Shown here piece after piece: positions 1 through 12,174 of a stretch of DNA of 64,000 nt. The position numbers and the translations under genes were made by a program. The notes below the pieces were generated by a model, which saw only the letters and a program-made list of their open reading frames with translations, had not been told where the DNA came from and made no database searches. Source of the stretch: Nomia melanderi (lineage: Eukaryota; Arthropoda; Insecta; Hymenoptera; Halictidae); the NCBI RefSeq assembly GCF_051020985.1, contig NW_027475150.1:124001-188000 (forward strand). The letters run 5' to 3'. Numbering within the stretch: the first letter of the stretch is position 1; each line of letters opens with the position of its first letter.

Positions 1-72
1 AGATAGCGCAATAAATCAAAGTGAATTATCCGCAGGAGGCCCTGGCGCATGAATCTGTGCAGCGGGAAGGAG

Positions 73-93
73 CTCGGACCACCAGGGGCCGAG
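73..93. other. Dyad 1 of the monomer (8-bp imperfect stem, 5-nt loop)
   Basis: The left arm ctcggacc faces the right arm gggccgag across a 5-base spacer. Seven of eight positions pair and the sixth is an A/G mismatch. The element occurs in essentially every monomer. Several subfamilies change the mismatch to A-T, T-A or C-G (listed separately). It could extrude as a hairpin or bind a dimeric protein; either role is inferred. Confidence 0.75.
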
Positions 94-130
94 AAAACCA
101 CCGTCTCATTGGGCCGGACACTCAGGGTCA

Positions 131-162
131 GGGAAAAATCCAATATATATCTGGTGATATCT
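131..162. other. AT-rich core with A5 tract
   Basis: Each monomer has one A-tract (gggaaaaatcc) followed by caatatatat and the EcoRV palindrome gatatc. The left part of the window often carries aatataaatctgg instead of aatatatatctgg. Such a phased bend plus flexible TA run, once per 175 bp, would favour regular nucleosome positioning. That is inference from sequence composition only. Confidence 0.6.
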
Positions 163-180
163 CGGGTGCTATTAGAGATA
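158..180. other. Dyad 2 of the monomer (6-bp stem, 11-nt loop)
   Basis: TATCTC at 158-163 and GAGATA at 175-180 are perfect inverted arms around 11 bases, straddling the monomer boundary used here. In a large fraction of monomers the right arm is CAGATA instead, which removes the outermost pair next to the loop. The two states (attagagata and attacagata) intermingle along the whole array. Confidence 0.65.
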
Positions 181-1265
181 GCGCAATAAATCAAAGTGCA
201 TTGTCTGCAGGAGGCCCTATCGCATGAATCTGTGCAGCGCGAACGACCTTGGACCACCGGGGGCCGAGAAAATCACCGTCTCATGGGGCCGGACTGTCAG
301 GGTCAGGGAAAAATCCAATATATATCTGGTGATATCTCGGGTCCTATTAGAGATAGCGCAATAAATCAAAGTGCATTGTCTGCAGGAGGCCCTTGCGCAT
401 GAATCTGTGCAACGCGATCGACCTCGGACCACCAGGGGCCGAGAAAACCACCGTCTCATGGGGCCGGACTGTCAGGGTCAGGGAAAAATCCAATATATAT
501 CTGTTGATATCTCGGGTGCTATTAGAGATAGCGCAATAAATCAAAGTGAATTATCTGCGGGGAGCCCTGGCGCATGAATCTGTGCCGCAGGAACGACCTC
601 GGCCCACCGGGGGCCGAGAAAACTACCGTCTCATGGGGTCGGACACTCAGGGTAAGGGAAAAATCCAATATATATCTGGTGATATCTCGGGTGCTATTAC
701 AGATAGAGCAATAAATCAAAGTGCATTGTCTGCAGGAGGCCCTGGTGCATGAATCTGTGCAGCGGGAACGACCTCGGACGACCAGGGGCCGAGAAAACCA
801 CCGTCTCATGGGGTCGGACTGTCAGGGTCAGGGAAAAATCCAATATATATCTGGTGATATCTCGGGTGCTATTAGAGAAAGCGCAATAAATCAAAGTGCA
901 TTGTCTGCAGGAGGCCCTCGTGCATGAATCTGTGCAGCGGGAACGACCTCGGACGACCAGGGGCCGAGAAAACCACCGTCTCATCGGGTCGGACTGTCAG
1001 GGTCAGGGAAAAATCCAATATATATCTGGTGATATCTCGGGTGCTATTAGAGATAGCGCAATAAACCAAAGTGCATTGTCTGCAGGAGGCGCTGGCGCAT
1101 GAATCTGTGCAGCGGGAACGACCTCGGACCACCGGGGGCCGAGAAAATCACCGTCTCATGGGGTCGGACTGTCAGGGTCTGGGAAAAATCCAATATATAT
1201 CTGGTGATATCTCGGGTGCTATTACAGATAGCGCAATAAGTCAAAGTGAATTGTCTGCAGGAGGC

Positions 1266-1829
1266 CCTGGCGCATGAATCTGTGCAGCGGGATGGACCTC
1301 GGACCACGAGGGACCGAGAAAACCATCGACACATGGGGCCGGACTGTCAGGGTCAAGCAAAAAATCCAATATATATCTTTTGATATCTCGGGAGCTATTA
1401 GAGATAGCGAAATAAATCAAAGTGCATTGTCTGCAGGAGGCCCTGGCGCATGTATTTGTGCAGCGGGAACGACCTCGGACCACCAGGGGCCGAGAAAACC
1501 ACCGTGTCATGGGGTCGCACACTCAGGGTCAGGGAAAAATCCAATATAAATCTGGTGATATCTCGGGTGCTATTACAGATAGCGCTATAAATCAGAGTGC
1601 ATTGTCTGCAGGAGGCCCTAGCGCATGAATCTGTGCAGCGGGAACGACCTCGGACCACCAGGGGCCGAGAAAGCCACCGTCTCATGGGGTCGGACACTCA
1701 GGGTCAGGGAAAAATCCAATATAAATCTGCTGATATCTAGGGTGCTATTACAGATAGCGCAATAAATCAAAGTGCACTCTCTGCAGGAGGCCCTGGCGTA
1801 TGAATCTGTGCAGCGGGAACGACCTCGGA
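1266..1829 (+). repeat. Segment duplicated at 8,443-9,006 (offset 7,177 bp)
   Basis: This stretch opens with a monomer bearing the unusual caagcaaaaaatcc insertion and the gggatggacctcggaccacgag variant. Monomers with gtcgcacactcag and gtgcactctctgc follow. The same order recurs near 8.4-9.0 kb. The offset is 41 monomers plus 2 bp, which is explained by the two insertions between the copies. Confidence 0.8.
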
Positions 1830-3774
1830 CCACCAGGGGCCGAGAAAACCACCGTCTCATGGGGTCGGACTGTCAGGGTCAGGGAAAAATCCAATATATA
1901 TCTGGTGATATCTCGGGTGCTATTAGACATAGCGCAATAAATCAAAGTGAATTATCTGCAGGGGGCCCTGGCGCATGAATCTGTGCAGCGCGAACGACCT
2001 TGGACCACCGGGGGCCGAGAAAATCACCGTCTCATGGGGCCGGACTGTCAGGGTCAGGGAAAAATCCAATATATATCTGGTGATATCTTGGGTGCTATTA
2101 GAGATAGCGCAATAAACCAAAGTGCATTGTCTGCAGGAGGCCGTGGCGCATGAATCTGTGCAGCGGGATCGACCTCGCACCACCAGGGGCCGAGAAAACC
2201 ACCGTCTCATGGGGCCGGACTGTCAGGGTCAGGGAAAAATCCAATATATATCTGGTGATATCTCTGGTGCTATTACGGATAGCGCAATAAATCAAAGTGA
2301 ATTGTCTGCAGGAGGCCCTGGTGCATGAATCTGTGCAGCGGGGACGACCTCGGACGACCAGGGGCCGAGAAAACCACCGTCAAATGGTTTCGGACATTCA
2401 GGGTCAGGGAAAAATCCAATGTAAATCTGGTGATATCTGGGGTGCTATTACAGATAGCGCAATAAATCAAAGTGCATTGTCTGCAGGCGGCCCTGGCGCA
2501 TGAATCTGTGCAGCGGGATCGACCTCGGACCACGAGGGACCGAGAAAACCATCGACAAATGGTGCCGCACCGTCAGGGTCAAGGAAAAATCCAATATATA
2601 TCTTTCGATATCTCGGGTGCTATTAGAGATAGCGAAATAAATCAAAGTGCATTGTCTGTAGGAGGCCCTGGCGCATGAATCTGTGCAGCGGGAACAACCT
2701 CGGACCACCAGGGGCCGAGAAAACCACCGTCTCATGGGGTCGGACACTCAGGGTCAAGGAAAAATCCAATATATATCTGGTGATATCTCGGATGCTATTA
2801 CAGATAACGCAATAAATCAAAGTGCATTGTCTGCAGGAGGCCCTGGCGCATGAATCTGTGCAGCGGGAACAACCTCGGACCACCAGGGGCCGAGAAAACC
2901 ACCGTCTCATGGGGTCGGACACTCAGGGTCAGGGAAAAATCCAATATAAATCTGGTGATATCTCGGGTGCTATTACAGATAGCGCTATAAATCAAAGTGC
3001 ATTGTCTGCAGGAGGCCCTAGCGCATGAATCTGTGCAGCGGGAACGACCTCGGACCACCAGGGGCCGAGAAAACCACCGTCTCATGGGGTCGGACACTCA
3101 GGGTCAGGGAAAAATCCAATATAAATCTGGTGATATCTAGGGTGCTATTACAGATAGCGCAATAAATCAAAGTGCACTCTCTGCAGGAGGCCCTGGCGTA
3201 TGAATCTGTGCAGCGAGATCGACCTCGCACCACCAGGGGCCGAGAAAACCACCGTCTCATGGAGTCGGACACTCATGGTCAGGGAAAAATCCAATATAAA
3301 TCTGGTGATATCTCGGGTGCTATTACAGATATCGCAATAAATCAATGTGCATTGTCTGCAGGGGGCCCTGGCGCATGAATCTGTGCAGCGGGAACGACCT
3401 CGGACCACCCGGGGCCGAGAAAACCACCGTCTCATGGGGTCGGACTGTCAGGGTCAGGGAAAAATCCAATATATATCTGGTAATATCTCGGGTGCTATTA
3501 GAGATAGCGCAATAAACCAAAGTGCATTGTCTGCAGGAGGCCCTGGCGCATGAATCTGTGCAGCGGTATCGACCTCGGACCACAGGGGGCCGAGAAAATC
3601 ACCGTCCCATGGGGCCGGACTGTCACGGTCAGGGAAAAATCCAATATATATCTGGTGATATCTCGGGTGCTATTACAGATAGCGCAATAAATCAAAGTGC
3701 ATTGTCTGCAGGAGGCCCTGGCGCATGAATCTGTGCAGCGGGAACAACCTCGGACCACCAGGGGCCGAGAAAAC
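1830..3774 (+). repeat. Satellite stretch without a local higher-order unit
   Basis: Ordinary 175-bp monomers of mixed haplotypes. A divergent monomer near 2,520-2,640 has gagggaccgagaaaaccatcgac and ggtgccgcaccgtcag. Versions of it, with gtgcagcaccgtcag, recur near 6,200 and 7,430. No gene or insertion is seen. Confidence 0.85.
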
Positions 3775-6095
3775 CACCGTCTCATGGGGTCGGACTGTCA
3801 GGGTCAGGGAAAAATCCAATATATATCTGGTAATATCTCGGGTGCTATTAGAGATAGCGCAATAAACCAAAGTGCATTGTCTGCAGGAGGCCCTGGCGCA
3901 TGAATCTGTGCAGCGGGATCGACCTCGGACCACAGGGGGCCGAGAAAATCACCGTCCCATGGGGCCGGACTGTCACGGTCAGGGAGAAATCCAATATATA
4001 TCTGGTGATATCTCGGGTGCTATTACAAATAGCGCAATAAATCAAAGTGCATTGTCTGCAGGAGGCCGTGGCGCATGAATCTGTGCAGCGGGAACGACCT
4101 CGGACCACCAGGGGCCGAGAAAACTACCGTCTCATGGGGTCGGACACTCAGGGTCAGGGAAAAATCCAATATAAATCTGGTGATATCTCGGGTTCTATTA
4201 CAGATAGCGCTATAAATCAAAGTGCATTGTCTGCAGGAGGCCGTGGCGCATGAATCTGTGCAGCGGGAACGACCTCGGACCACCAGGGGCCGAGAAAACC
4301 ACCGTCACATGGGTTCGTACATTCAGGGTCAGGGAAAAATCCAATATAAATCTGGTGATATCTCGGGTGCTATTACAGATAGCGCAATAAATCAAAGTGC
4401 ATTGTCTGCAGGAGGCCCTGGCGCATGAATCTGTGCAGCGGGAACAACCTCGGACCACCAGGGGCCGAGAAAACCACCGTCTCATGGGGTCGGACACTCA
4501 GGGTCAGGGAAAAATCCAATATAAATCTGGTGATATCTCGGGTGCTATTACAGATAGCGCAATAAATCAAAGTGCACTCTCTGCAGGAGGACCTGGCGTA
4601 TGAATCTGTGCAGCGGGATCGACCTCGCACCACCAGGGGCCGAGAAAACCACCGTCTCATGGAGTCGGACACTCATGGTCAGGGAAAAATCCAATATAAA
4701 TCTGGTGATATCTCGGGTGCTATTACAGATAGCATAATAAATCAATGTGCATTGTCGGCAGGGGGCCCTGGCGCATGAATCTGTGCAGCGGGAACGACCT
4801 CGGACCACCAGGGGCCGAGAAAACCACCGTCTCATGGGGTCGGACACTCAGGGTCAGGGAGAAATCCAATATAAATCTGGTGATATCTCGGGTGCTATTA
4901 CAGATAGCGCAATAAATCAATGTGCATTGTCTGCACGGGGCCCTGGCGCATGAATCTGTGCAGCGGGAACGACCTCGGACCACCCGGGGCCGAGAAAACC
5001 ACCGTCTCATGGGGTCGGACTGTCAGGGTCAGGGAAAAATCCAATATATATCTGGTAATATCTCGGGTGCTATTAGAGATAGCGCAATAAACCAAAGTGC
5101 ATTGTCTGCAGGAGGCCCTGGCGCATGAATCTGTGCAGCGGGATCGACCTCGGACCACAGGGGGCCGAGAAAATCACCGTCCCATGGGGCCGGACTGTCA
5201 CGGTCAGGGAAAAATCCAATATATATCTGGTGATATCTCGGGTGCTATTACAAATAGCGCAATAAATCAAAGTGCATTGTCTGCAGGAGGCCGTGGCGCA
5301 TGAATCTGTGCAGCGGGAACGACCTCGGACCACCAGGGGCCGAGAAAACTACCGTCTCATGGGGTCGGACACTCAGGGTCAGGGAAAAATCCAATATAAA
5401 TCTGGTGATATCTCGGGTGCTATTACAGATAGCGCTATAAATCAAAGTGCATTGTCTGCAGGAGGCCGTGGCGCATGAATCTGTGCAGCGGGAACGACCT
5501 CGGACCACCAGGGGCCGAGAAAACCACCGTCACATGGGTTCGGACATTCAGGGTCAGGGAAAAATCCAATATAAATCTGGTGATATCTCGGGTGCTATTA
5601 CAGATAGCGCAATAAATCAAAGTGCATTGTCTGCAGGAGGCCCTGGCGCATGAATCTGTGCAGCGGGAACAACCTCGGACCACCAGGGGCCGAGAAAACC
5701 ACCGTCTCATGGGGTCGGACACTCAGGGTCAGGGAAAAATCCAATATAAATCTGGTGATATCTCGGGTGCTATTACAGATAGCGCAATAAATCAAAGTGC
5801 ACTCTCTGCAGGAGGACCTGGCGTATGAATCTGTGCAGCGGGATCGACCTCGCACCACCAGGGGCCGAGAAAACCACCGTCTCATGGAGTCGGACACTCA
5901 TGGTCAGGGAAAAATCCAATATAAATCTGGTGATATCTCGGGTGCTATTACAGATAGCATAATAAATCAATGTGCATTGTCGGCAGGGGGCCCTGGCGCA
6001 TGAATCTGTGCAGCGGGAACGACCTCGGACCACCAGGGGCCGAGAAAACCACCGTCTCATGGGGTCGGACACTCAGGGTCAGGGAGAAATCCAAT
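3775..6095 (+). repeat. 7-monomer higher-order repeat, about 1.9 copies (1,225 bp period)
   Basis: Successive monomers at about 3,870, 4,045, 4,220, 4,395, 4,570 and 4,745 reappear in the same order exactly 1,225 bp later. They share private variants such as aaatcaatgtgc, gtcggcagggggcc, actcatggtcagg and atagcataataaatc. Copies are nearly identical; visible exceptions include ggttctattac at about 4,192 and gggttcgtac at about 4,314. The match breaks at a recombinant junction near 6,085-6,098. Confidence 0.85.
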
Positions 6096-6189
6096 ATATA
6101 TCTGGTAATATCTCGGGTGCTATTAGAGATAGCGCAATAAACCAAAGTGCATTGTCTGCAGGAGGCCCTGGCGCATGAATCTGTGCAGC

Positions 6190-7850
6190 GGGATCGACCT
6201 CGGACCACGAGGGACCGAGAAAACCATCGACAAATGGTGCAGCACCGTCAGGGTCAACGAAAAATCCAATATATATCTTTCGATATCTCGGGTGCTATTA
6301 GAGATAGCGAAATAAATCAAAGTGCATTGTCTGCAGGAGGCCCTGGCGCATGAATCTGTGCAGCGGGAACGACCACGGACCACCAGGGGCCGAGAAAACT
6401 ACCGTCTCATGGGGTCGGACACTCAGGGTCAGGGAAAAATCCAATATAAATCTGGCGATATCTCGGGTGCTATTACAGATAGCGCAATAAATCAAAGTGC
6501 ATTGTCTGCAGGAGTTCCTGGTGCATGAATCTGTGCAGCGGGAACGACCTCGGACGACCAGGGGCCGAGAAAACCACCGTCTCATGGGGTCGGACTGTCA
6601 GGGTCAGGGAAAAATCCAATATATATCTGGTAATATCTCGGGTGCTATTAGAGATATCGCAATAAACCAAAGTGCATTGTCTGCAGGAGGCCCTGGCGCA
6701 TGAATCTGTGCAGCGGGATCGACCTCGGACCACAGGGGGCCGAGAAAACCACCGTCTCATGGAGTCGGACACTCAGGGTCAGGGAAAAATCCAATATATA
6801 TCTGGTGATATCTTGGGTGCTATTAGAGATAGCGCAATAAATCAAAGTGAATTATCTGCAGGGGGCCCTGGCGCATGAATCGGTGCAGCGGGATCGACCT
6901 CGCACCACCAGGGGCCGAGAAAACCACCGTCTCATGGGGCTGGACACTCACGGTCAGGGAAAAATCCAATATATATCTGGTGATATCTCGGGTGCTATTA
7001 CAAATAGCGCAATAAATCAAAGTGCATTGTCTGCAGGAGGCCGTGGCGCATGAATCTGTGCAGCGGGAACGACCTCGGACCACCAGGGGCCGAGAAAACT
7101 ACCGTCTCATGGGGTCGGACACTCAGGGTCAGGGAAAAATCCAATATAAATCTGGTGATATCTCGGGTGCTATTACAGATAGCGCTATAAATCAAAGTGC
7201 ATTGTCTGCAGGAGGCCGTGGCGCATGAATCTGTGCAGCGGGAACGACCTCGGACCACCAGGGGCCGAGAAAACCACCGTCACATGGGTTCGGACATTCA
7301 GGGTCAGGGAAAAATCCAATATAAATCTGGTGATATCTCCGGTGCTATTACAGATAGCGCAATAAATCAAAGTGCATTGTCTGCAGGCGGCCCTGGCGCA
7401 TGAATCTGTGCAGCGGGATCGACCTCGGACCACGAGGGACCGAGAAAACCATCGACAAATGGTGCAGCACCGTCAGGGTCAACGAAAAATCCAATATATA
7501 TCTTTCGATATCTCGGGTGCTATTAGAGATAGCGAAATAAATCAAAGTGCATTGTCTGCAGGAGGCCCTGGCGCATGAATCTGTGCAGCGGGAACGACCA
7601 CGGACCACCAGGGGCCGAGAAAACTACCGTCTCATGGGGTCGGACACTCAGGGTCAGGGAAAAATCCAATATAAATCTGGCGATATCTCGGGTGCTATTA
7701 CAGATAGCGCAATAAATCAAAGTGCATTGTCTGCAGGAGTCCCTGGTGCATGAATCTGTGCAGCGGGAACGACCTCGGACGACCAGGGGCCGAGAAAACC
7801 ACCGTCTCATGGGGTCGGACTGTCAGGGTCAGGGAAAAATCCAATATATA
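6190..7850 (+). repeat. Second 7-monomer-spaced duplication (6,190-6,625 with 7,415-7,850)
   Basis: The run with ggtgcagcaccgtcagg, gtcaacgaaaaatcc and gaacgaccacggacc is repeated 1,225 bp downstream. The DNA between the copies (about 7,020-7,400) instead matches 5,270-5,650 at an offset of 1,750 bp (10 monomers). The region is therefore a mosaic of two amplification events. Confidence 0.8.
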
Positions 7851-8442
7851 TCTGGTGATATCTCGGGTGCTATTACAGATAGCGCAATAAATCAAAGTGC
7901 ATTGTCTGCAGGAGGCCGTGGCGCATGAATCTGTGCAGCGGGAACGACCTCGGACAAACCAGGGGCCGAGAAAACTACCGTGTCATGGGGTCGGACACTC
8001 AGGGTCAGGGAAAAATCCAATATAAATCTGGTGATATCTCGGGTGCTATTACAGATAGCGCAATAAATCAAAGTGAATTGTCTGCAGGAGGCCCTGGCGC
8101 ATGAATCTGTGCAGCGGGATCGACCTCGGACCACCAGGGGCCGAGAAAACCACCGTCTCATGGGGCTGGACACTCAGGGTCAGGGAAAAATCCAATATAT
8201 ATCTGGTGATATCTCGGGTGCTACTACAGATAGCGCAATAAATCAAAGTGCATTGTCTGCAGGAGGCCGTGGCGCATGAATCTGTGCAGCGGGAACGACC
8301 TCGGACCACCAGGGGCCGAGAAAACTACCGTCTCATGGGGTCTGACACTCAGGGTCAGGGAAAAATCCAATATATATCTGGTGATATCTCGGGTGCTATT
8401 AGAGAAAGCGCAATAAATCAAAGTGAATTATCTGCTGGGGGC

Positions 8443-9006
8443 CCTGGCGCATGAATCTGTGCAGCGGGATGGACCTCGGACCACGAGGGACCGAGAAAAA
8501 CATCGACACATGGGGCCGGACTGTCTGGGTCAAGCAAAAAATCCAATATATATCTTTTGATATCTCGGGAGCTATTAGAGATAGCGAAATAAATCAAAGT
8601 GCATTGTCTGCAGGAGGCCCTGGCGCATGTATCTGTGCAGCGGGAACGACCTCGGACCACCAGGGGACGAGAAAACCACCGTCTCATGGGGTCGCACACT
8701 CAGGGTCAGGGAAAAATCCAATATAAATCTGGTGATATCTCGGGTGCTATTACAGACAGCGCTATAAATCAGAGTGCATTGTCTGCAGGAGGCCCTAGCG
8801 CATGAATCTGTGCAGCGGGAACTTCCTCGGACCACCAGGGGCCGAGAAAACCACCGTCTCATGGGGTCGGACACTCAGGGTCAGGGAAAAATCCAATATA
8901 AATCTGCTGATATCTAGGGTGCTATTACAGATAGCGCAATAAATCAAAGTGCACTCTCTGCAGGAGGCCCTGGCGTATGAATCTGTGCAGCGGGAACGAC
9001 CTCGCA
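8443..9006 (+). repeat. Distal copy of the 1,266-1,829 segment
   Basis: It shares the caagcaaaaaatcc one-base insertion, the gtcgcacactcag monomer and the ctgctgatatctaggg monomer with the 1.3-kb copy. Private substitutions (for example cagggga at about 8,660 and gggaacttcctcgg at about 8,817) show later divergence. The latter variant is shared with the 10.4-kb and 35.2-kb monomers. Confidence 0.8.
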
Positions 9007-9374
9007 CCACCAGGGGCCGAGAAAACCACCGTCTCATGAAGTCCGACTGTCAGGGTCAGGGGAAAATCCAATATAAATCTGGTGATATCTCGGGTACTAT
9101 TACACATAACGCAATAAATCAAAGTGCATTGTCTGTAGGAGGCCCTGGCGCATGAATCTGTGCAGCGGGAACGACCTCGGACCACCGGGGGCCGAGAAAA
9201 TCACCGTCTCATGGGGCCGGACTGTCAGGGTCAGGGAAAAATCCAATATATATCTGGTGATATCTCGGGTGCTATTAGAGATAGCGCAATAAATCAAAGT
9301 GAATTATCCGCAGGAGGCCCTGGCGCATGAATCTGTGCAGCGGGAAGGAGCTCGGACCACCCGGGGCCGAGAAA

Positions 9375-10335
9375 ACCGCCGTCTCATGGGGTCGGACTGT
9401 CAGGGTCAGGGAAAAATCCAATATATATCTGGTAATATCTCGGGTGCTATTAGAGATAGCGCAATAAACCAAAGTGCATTGTCTGCAGGAGGCCCTGGCG
9501 TATGAATCTGTGCAGCGGGATCGACCTCGGACCACAGCGGGCCGAGAAAATCACCGTCTCATGGGGCTGGACACTCAGGGACAGGGAAAAATCCAATATA
9601 TATCTGGTGATATCTCGGGTGCTATTACAAATAGCGCAATAAATCAAAGTGCATTGTCTGCAGGAGGCCGTGGCGCATGAATCTGTGCAGCGGGAACGAC
9701 CTCGGACCACCAGGGGCCGAGAAAACTACCGTCTCATGGGGTCGGACACTCAGGGTCAGGGAAAAACCCAATATAAATCTGGTGATATCTCGGGTGCTAT
9801 TACAGATAGCGCTGTAAATCAAAGTGCATTGTATGCAGGAGGCCCTAGCGCATGAATCTGTGCAGCGGGAACGACCTCGGACCACCAGGGGCCGAGAGAA
9901 CCACCGTCTCATGGGTTCGGACACTCAGGGTCAGGGAAAAATCCAATATTAATCTGGTGATATCTAGGGTGCTATTACAGATAGCGCAATAAATCAAAGT
10001 GCACTCTCTGCAGGAGGCCCTGGCGTATGAATCTGTGCAGCGGGATCGACCTCGCACCACCAGGGGCCGAGAAAACCACCGTCTCATGGAGTCGGACACT
10101 CATGGTCAGGGAAAAATCCAATATAAATCTGGTGATATCTCGGGTGCTATTACAGATAGCGCAATAAATCAATGTGCATTGTCGGCAGGGGGCCCTGGCG
10201 CATGAATCTGTGCAGCGGGAACGACCTCGGACCACCAGGGGCCGAGAAAACCACCGTCTCATGGGGTCGGACACTCAGGGTCAGGGAGAAATCCAATATA
10301 AATCTGGTGATATCTCGGGTGCTATTACAGATAGC
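9375..10335 (+). repeat. Segment repeated at 12,175-13,135 (offset 2,800 bp = 16 monomers)
   Basis: Monomers with gctgtaaatcaaag, ccaatattaatctgg, gagagaaccacc and actcatggtcagg appear in the same order in both places. Part of the run (about 9,990-10,330) is also found at about 11,740-12,080, at an offset of 1,750 bp or 10 monomers. This gives overlapping 10- and 16-mer periodicities. Confidence 0.8.
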
Positions 10336-11085
10336 GCTATAAATCAGAGTGCATTGTCTGCAGGAGGCCCTAGCGCATGAATCTGTGCAGCGGGAACTTC
10401 CTCGGACCACCAGGGGCCGAGAAAACCACCGTCTCATGGGGTCGGACACTCAGGGTCAGGGAAAAATCCAATATAAATCTGCTGATATCTAGGGTGCTAT
10501 TACAGATAGCGCAATAAATCAAAGTGCACTCTCTTCAGGAGGCCCTGGCGTATGAATCTGTGCAGCGGGAACGACCTCGCACCACCAGGGGCCGAGAAAA
10601 CCACCGTCTCATGGAGTCGGACACTCATGGTCAGGGAAAAATCCAATATAAATCTGGTGATATCTCGGGTGCTATTACAGATAGCGCAATAAATCAATGT
10701 GCATTGTCGGCAGGGGGCTCTGGCGCATGAATCTGTGCAGCGGGAACGACCTCGGACAACCAGGGGCCGAGAAAACCACCGTCTCATGGGGTCGGACACT
10801 CAGGGTCAGGGAGAAATCCAATATAAATCTGGTGATATCTCGGGTGCTATTACAGATAGCGCAATAAATCAATGTGCATTGTCTGCAGGGGGCCCTGTCG
10901 CATGAATCTGTGCAGCGGGAACGACCTCGGACCACCAGGGGCCGAGAAAACCACCGTCTCATGGGGTCGGACTGTCAGGGTCAGGGAAAAATCCAATATA
11001 TATCTGGTGATATCTCGGGTGCTATTAGAGATAGCGCGATAAAACAAAGTGCATTGTCTGCAGGAGGCCCTAGCGCATGAATCTG
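10130..11085 (+). repeat. Haplotype block shared with 34,970-35,925
   Basis: About 955 bp carrying the rare variants ctctcttcaggagg (about 10,529), gggaacttcctcgg (about 10,394), cagggggctctggcg (about 10,710) and ctcggacaaccagg (about 10,747) are found in the same order 24,840 bp downstream. The flanks of the two copies differ. Confidence 0.85.
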
Positions 11086-12174
11086 TGCAGTGGGAACGAC
11101 CTCGGACCACCAGGGGCCGAGAAAATCACCGTCTCATGGGGCCGGACTGTCAGGGTCAGGGAAAAATCCAATATATATCTGGTTATATCTCGGGTGCTAT
11201 TACAGATAGCGCAATAAATCAAAGTGAATTATCTGCAGGGCGCCCTGGCGCATGAATCTGTGCAGCGGGATCAACCTCGGACCACGAGGGACCGAGAAAA
11301 CCATCGACACATGGGGCCGGACTGTCAGGGTCAAGGAAAAATCCAATATATATCTGGTGATATCTCGGATGCTATTACAGATAACGCAATAAATCAAACT
11401 GCATTGTCTGCAGGAGGCCCTGGCGCATGAATCTGTGCAGCGGGAACAACCTCGGACCACCAGGGGCCGAGAAAACCACCGTCTCATGGGGTCGGACACT
11501 CAGGGTCAGGGAAAAATCCAATATAAATCTGGTGATATCTCGGGTGCTATTACAGATAGCGCTGTAAATCAAAGTGCATTGTCTGCAGGAGGCCCTAGCG
11601 CATGAATCTGTGCTGCGGGAACGACCTCGGACCACCAGGGGCCTAGAAAACCACCGTCTCATGGGGTCGGACACTCAGGGTCAGGGAAAAATCCAATATA
11701 AATCTGGTGATATCTAGGGTGCTATTACAGATAGCGCAATAAATCAAAGTGCACTCTCTGCAGGAGGCCCTGGCGTATGAATCTGTGCAGCGGGATCGAC
11801 CTCGCACCACCAGGGGCCGAGAAAACCACCGTCTCATGGAGTCGGACACTCATGGTCAGGGAAAAATCCAATATAAATCTGGTGATATCTCGGGTGCTAT
11901 TACAGATAGCGCAATAAATCAATGTGCATTGTCGGCAGGGGGCCCTGGCGCATGAATCTGTGCAGCGGGAACGACCTCGGACCACCAGGGGCCGAGAAAA
12001 CCACCGTCTCATGGGGTCGGACACTCAGGGTCAGGGAGAAATCCAATATAAATCTGGTGATATCTCGGGTGCTATTACAGATAGCGCCATAAATCAATGT
12101 GCATTGTCTGCAGGGGGCCCTGGCGCATGAATCTGTGCAGCGGGAACGACCTCGGACCACCCGTTGCCGAGAAA

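Larger units (their letters stand above)
1..175 (+). repeat. Reference monomer (phase used here: base 1 = agatagcgca)
   Basis: The first monomer is exactly 175 bp and the next starts at 176 with the same agatagcgca. The consensus runs as follows: an AT-rich leader (1-20), a variable block that often contains a PstI site (about 30-35), gcgcatgaatctgtgcagcg (about 47-66), a GC-rich dyad (73-93), a G-run-rich stretch (about 109-133), an AT core with an A5 tract and alternating TA (131-162), and a second dyad (158-180). The consensus I assembled has 92 G+C in 175 and 9 CpG. The phase is arbitrary because no array edge is visible. This copy has a rare gaaggagctcgg variant that recurs only near 9,348. 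Confidence 0.95.

Noticed and set aside
4310..4330. tRNA-like B box (ggttcg...attc) suggesting a SINE origin
   Set aside because: The similarity is partial, limited to a few monomers with a substitution, and no A box or tRNA fold lies at the expected distance upstream.
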